Assembly: GCF_963576615.1 (NCBI RefSeq)
Contig: NC_088717.1
Coordinates: forward strand, 19,392,108 to 19,456,107
DNA from: Watersipora subatra
Taxonomy: Eukaryota; Bryozoa; Gymnolaemata; Cheilostomatida; Watersiporidae
DNA: 64,000 nucleotides
Direction of reading: 5' to 3'
The stretch's first letter is position 1, and the number at the start of each line of letters is the position of its first letter. Shown one piece after another: positions 61,401 to 64,000 of this stretch. Made by a program: the position numbers and the translations under genes. The notes beneath the pieces are model-generated. The model had not been told where the DNA came from. It searched no databases and worked only from the letters and a program-made list of their open reading frames with translations.

Positions 61401-64000
61401 TCTCTCTCTCTCTCTCTCTCTCTCCATCTTTTCTTTTTTGTCCTTCTTTATTTTCTCCAAACTATCTTCCCTTCACTATAATATCTCTTACATACATATT
61501 TAGTCCAGTTTATACTTGCCTTCTCAATCTTATTTCCTTTAATCAGAAAGCTTATATAAATGATTAAGTTAAATTAATGCTGCTTATTTGAATTAATATA
61601 ATTTTTCAACTCACACAGATGTCACATTAGACCAAAGCCAGCTCTCTGGAAACACCTTGCGAACAGATACACTTTCAGAATTTGTTGTTTTTGAAGGGGC
61701 AGTTCCAGTTGGAGGAGGACGTTGTTTCTCAATTAACCTAGGAGCCAGAGCACCCTTTGCAAATGCCTCGTTAGCGAATCCATTTAAGTGAACCAATGGG
61801 CGTATTCGCCATATATCTCCAAATCCACCAGTTGGTTCTGAAATTTTGAGAAGTTCACAACTCAACTCTAACAGGTGTATTTTGTATAATCATCCAATAC
61901 AACGTCAGACTGTAACCACGTGTTTAGAAAAATTAAAAATGATTTGAGACAAATAAATGCGAAAAATTAGAATAAAAAAAAAATTTGAGAAGACAACTCT
62001 GCAGATTTATTTAGTACAGTTGTCTAATGCAACGCCAGACTGCAACCAAGTGTCTAAAAGCATGATATTGCTCTTGCTTTTTTTCCTGCACCCAATGATC
62101 AAGGTGTGTGAATCACCGGTTATACGTGTGAAAGTTGAGAATACTGTCAATACACAAAATTTGCGAGTTTTTCGGTAGTGCATGAGCAATGTAAAACCTG
62201 GTTTATAACTTGATTAGACAGTTTTGTTAACTCCTCCTCAAAAATACTTTCCTCATGAGCTACTGTGTTACCTATATTTTTTGTTTCATGTTACATCTCT
62301 AGAATATTTACGTCCAAACTAATGTACATGAAGCTTTTGCAGACCAGTGGTTTTGCAACCAGCTGTCAAATCACATTAAACCAAGCATTCGACTTATCCA
62401 ATCACATTAGATCAAGCATTAGACTTATCCAATCAGATTAGACCAAGCGTTAGACATCCAATCACATTAGACCAAGCATTAGACTTATCTAAACGGATTA
62501 AACCAAGCATTATACCTATCCAATCATATTAGACCAAGCGTTAGACTTATCCAATCACATTAGACCAAGCATTAGACTTATACAAATGGATTAGACCAAG
62601 CATTATACCTATCTAATCACATTAGACCAAGCATTACATTTATCTATACCCAATGGACAATGCATTACATTCAATTTAACCATATAAGAAAGGGTGAATT
62701 GCAATATATGGCTAGATCAAATGTTACTAAATTAGTATAACAACATATGACCTTGACAGAAATACAACACAAAGTATGAGTGGTAGTTCAAGATCCTATA
62801 AGCAAAATCTCTCTTCACTACTCCTATTTGTCAAGATAGTATGTTCTAAAAGTAAGTGTATACAAAAAGGGTATGGCATGTTACAGACTTTTCTGCATGT
62901 CAAGCACAACTAACTACACAGCTATGTGCTATAGCAGAAAAATCAATCAAAAACCAAGAGTAGTTACTATTGGTTTTTGATTTTCTGCTCCTTTTACTTT
63001 CTCGCTCTTTTTCACTACTTTCTCATTTTCCTTCTTAACGTAATTGATTACACATTGCATTAAACCAAATGGCTTCCATAAAATTCTATGAAAACCTAAA
63101 TACAAAAAACTAAATTAAATTTAAAAAAGAATGAATGAATAAAGCAGTAATATTAAATAAGAACTTTATTGTTACTTTATGGTAGACAGAAAACTGAAAG
63201 TGCTGAGCAATGCGGAGGTTCAGAGATGCAGGTAGCAACACAGATATGCAGTGTAACTGCCTTAGATATACATGTAAACTAGGTAATTCTTATATAGCTT
63301 AGCTTAATTCTTATATAGTTTAGCTTATATTTGAAAATATTTTTGTACTTTTTCAAAAATTTATTTTTATTTTCACAAGCTTCTTCACTTTCATTTACAA
63401 GATTACAGTGTTTTAACAAACTCTGAAAGTGATATGTTGAAAATGTAAATGTTGAGGTGATCGGAAGTTGAGGTTTGACTTCAGATAGTAACTAGCAGTA
63501 AGTCCGGCTATGCCCAAGATATTTTTTATATTCAATCAGATTTTTCAATTTTCAATAATTCAATCAATATTTTCAATCCATTTTCAACCAGATAGCCATC
63601 AGGTGGGTGTTTAAGAGGCTGCTTCTCAGGAACCAGACAGAGTTTAAAATAAAAATAGTTTTACTAACCTGGCAGAAAGCTCGGAACATATGCTTGTGAA
63701 ATTTGGATGAAATTGGAACAAAAATGTGGAAACCCATCACGTTTACGCAGACTAACAGACAGTCAAGGACAAAATAGGATTTATTACAAAGGATGATGTT
63801 GAGATGTACTGTAGAGAGAGCATCACACACATTAATAGACATCAGAGTGAAGAAAGAAGACATAGTACATATGTTTTATTTGCAAAATAGAAACTTTATG
63901 CTCAGTGGAATCAGTCTATTGAATAGGTCTCACAGCTTACCTGCTTCATACACCTTTGCAGAAGTCAAAGCTAGAAGCCCCGAATTGTCCAGCAATTTCT
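52405..64000 (-). CDS. TEP / CD109-like gene C, 3' half (exons 16-29)
   Basis: Exons in transcript order: 63941-64000 (exon 16, cut by the window edge), 61615-61837 (17a) or 58092-58299 (17b), 57218-57332, 56912-57127, 56399-56527, 56173-56311, 55893-56069, 55243-55481, 54709-54964, 53863-54077, 53556-53702, 53289-53461, 52957-53110, 52405-52617. All complete exons equal gene B in length and phase. Thioester GCGEQ codons are at 55999-56013. The C terminus has the same four-cysteine tail. Amino acid differences from B are sparse but cluster in bait exon 17a and exon 24 (SAAS for SVAS, KKAQI for KNAQV, LALT for LALI). No disabling change is seen, so this is taken as a functional paralogue. The 5' half is outside the window. 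Confidence 0.87.
57482..57767. repeat. 34-bp minisatellite, gene C, about 8 units
   Basis: Contracted counterpart of 13991-14752; first and last units correspond, interior units are missing. Confidence 0.85.
58092..58299 (-). CDS. Alternative bait exon 17b of gene C
   Basis: Same length and phases as 15081-15288. Three substitutions seen by eye, one replacing a residue (MDAI to MDAM). Confidence 0.85.
58939..59342. mobile_element. Foldback / MITE, gene C copy
   Basis: Orthologous to 15929-16331, so the insertion predates the duplication. Confidence 0.7.
60388..60711 (-). other. Unrecognised 107-codon open frame between exons 17a and 17b of gene C
   Basis: Contains [20 protein letters not shown] and [19 protein letters not shown]. 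In gene B the equivalent stretch (17394-17720) is broken by a local sequence replacement near 17533. No homology recognised and no splice sites fit the TEP frame; possibly a transposon relic. Confidence 0.25.
60863..61327. repeat. 31-bp minisatellite, gene C, 15 units
   Basis: Counterpart of 17854-18597 with nine fewer units. A (CT)n tract follows at about 61399-61424. Confidence 0.9.
61615..61837 (-). CDS. Alternative bait exon 17a of gene C
   Basis: Same length and phases as 18881-19103. Residue changes from B: FAKG for FAKS, APRL for APKI, TGTA for TGAA, all in the variable middle; the [11 protein letters not shown] end is unchanged. Confidence 0.88.
62365..62645. repeat. ~31-bp degenerate minisatellite, gene C
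   Basis: Counterpart of 19638-19925 with the same unit order. Confidence 0.75.
63503..63642. other. ~140-bp block present in gene C, absent in gene B
   Basis: Lies 14 bp from the empty site of the Tigger-like element. AT-rich with a GC-rich start CCGGCTATGCCC. No inverted ends or clear target duplication, so insertion in C or deletion in B cannot be decided. Confidence 0.5.

Larger units (their letters stand above)
42700..64000. repeat. Right copy of the tandem segmental duplication
   Basis: Matches 1 to about 22,270 in order and orientation, through three genes. Offsets change stepwise: 42,700 at gene 5' ends, 43,454 after the AKR array, 43,490 at exon 18, 43,011 at exon 17b, 42,734 at exon 17a, 41,735 at exon 16. 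The steps at the 34-bp and 31-bp arrays and at exon 16 are explained by array length or the Tigger-like insertion; the 754-bp step is the 891-bp array expansion less smaller deletions. Confidence 0.95.

Overview
This is animal nuclear DNA: AT-rich, split into short phase-consistent exons with GT..AG introns, full of minisatellites and small DNA transposons. No bacterial, phage or organellar signature is visible. The gene families and repeat style suggest an invertebrate, probably a lophotrochozoan such as a bryozoan or mollusc; that is inference and no species can be named.

Two gene families alternate. On the minus strand are alpha-2-macroglobulin / CD109-like thioester-containing protein (TEP) genes. 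Gene A enters with exons 1-3 only (1452-2392). Gene B is complete (8951-45092, 29 coding exons per transcript, about 1,450 residues, intact GCGEQ thioester). Gene C runs off the right edge (exons 16-29, 52405-64000). On the plus strand, in each gap between TEP genes, lies a seven-exon aldo-keto reductase gene of the L-galactose-dehydrogenase-like type (3678-7283 and 46378-50823, 337 residues, complete catalytic tetrad). The layout is AKR head-to-head with one TEP 5' end and tail-to-tail with the next TEP 3' end. Positions 1 to about 22,350 and about 42,700 to 64,000 are near-identical copies, a repeat period of about 42-43.5 kb. Gene B therefore takes its 5' end from the right copy and its 3' half from the left copy.

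The most interesting signal is in the bait-like region. Genes B and C each carry two homologous, phase-identical versions of exon 17 (17a and 17b). Both end in the same block ([11 protein letters not shown]) but have unrelated variable parts. Using both would break the frame, so the expected behaviour is mutually exclusive splicing, giving two bait specificities per gene. The two exons are separated by a 31-bp polypurine/polypyrimidine minisatellite (24 units in B, 15 in C).

The introns hold further structure. A 33-bp array in the AKR gene reads as an 11-residue repeat in frame with the preceding exon (12 versus 39 units). 74-bp, 35-bp, 34-bp, 31-bp, 25-bp and 16-bp arrays occur elsewhere, several of them touching splice sites. 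A Tigger/pogo-like element with TA duplication is present in B and its exact empty site is in C; a palindromic element with an 8-bp duplication is nested inside it. A hAT fragment with an 8-bp duplication has split the 74-bp satellite. Intron 3 of gene B contains a ~0.7-kb inverted repeat. All exon coordinates come from reading splice motifs and codon phase by eye, not from transcript data.
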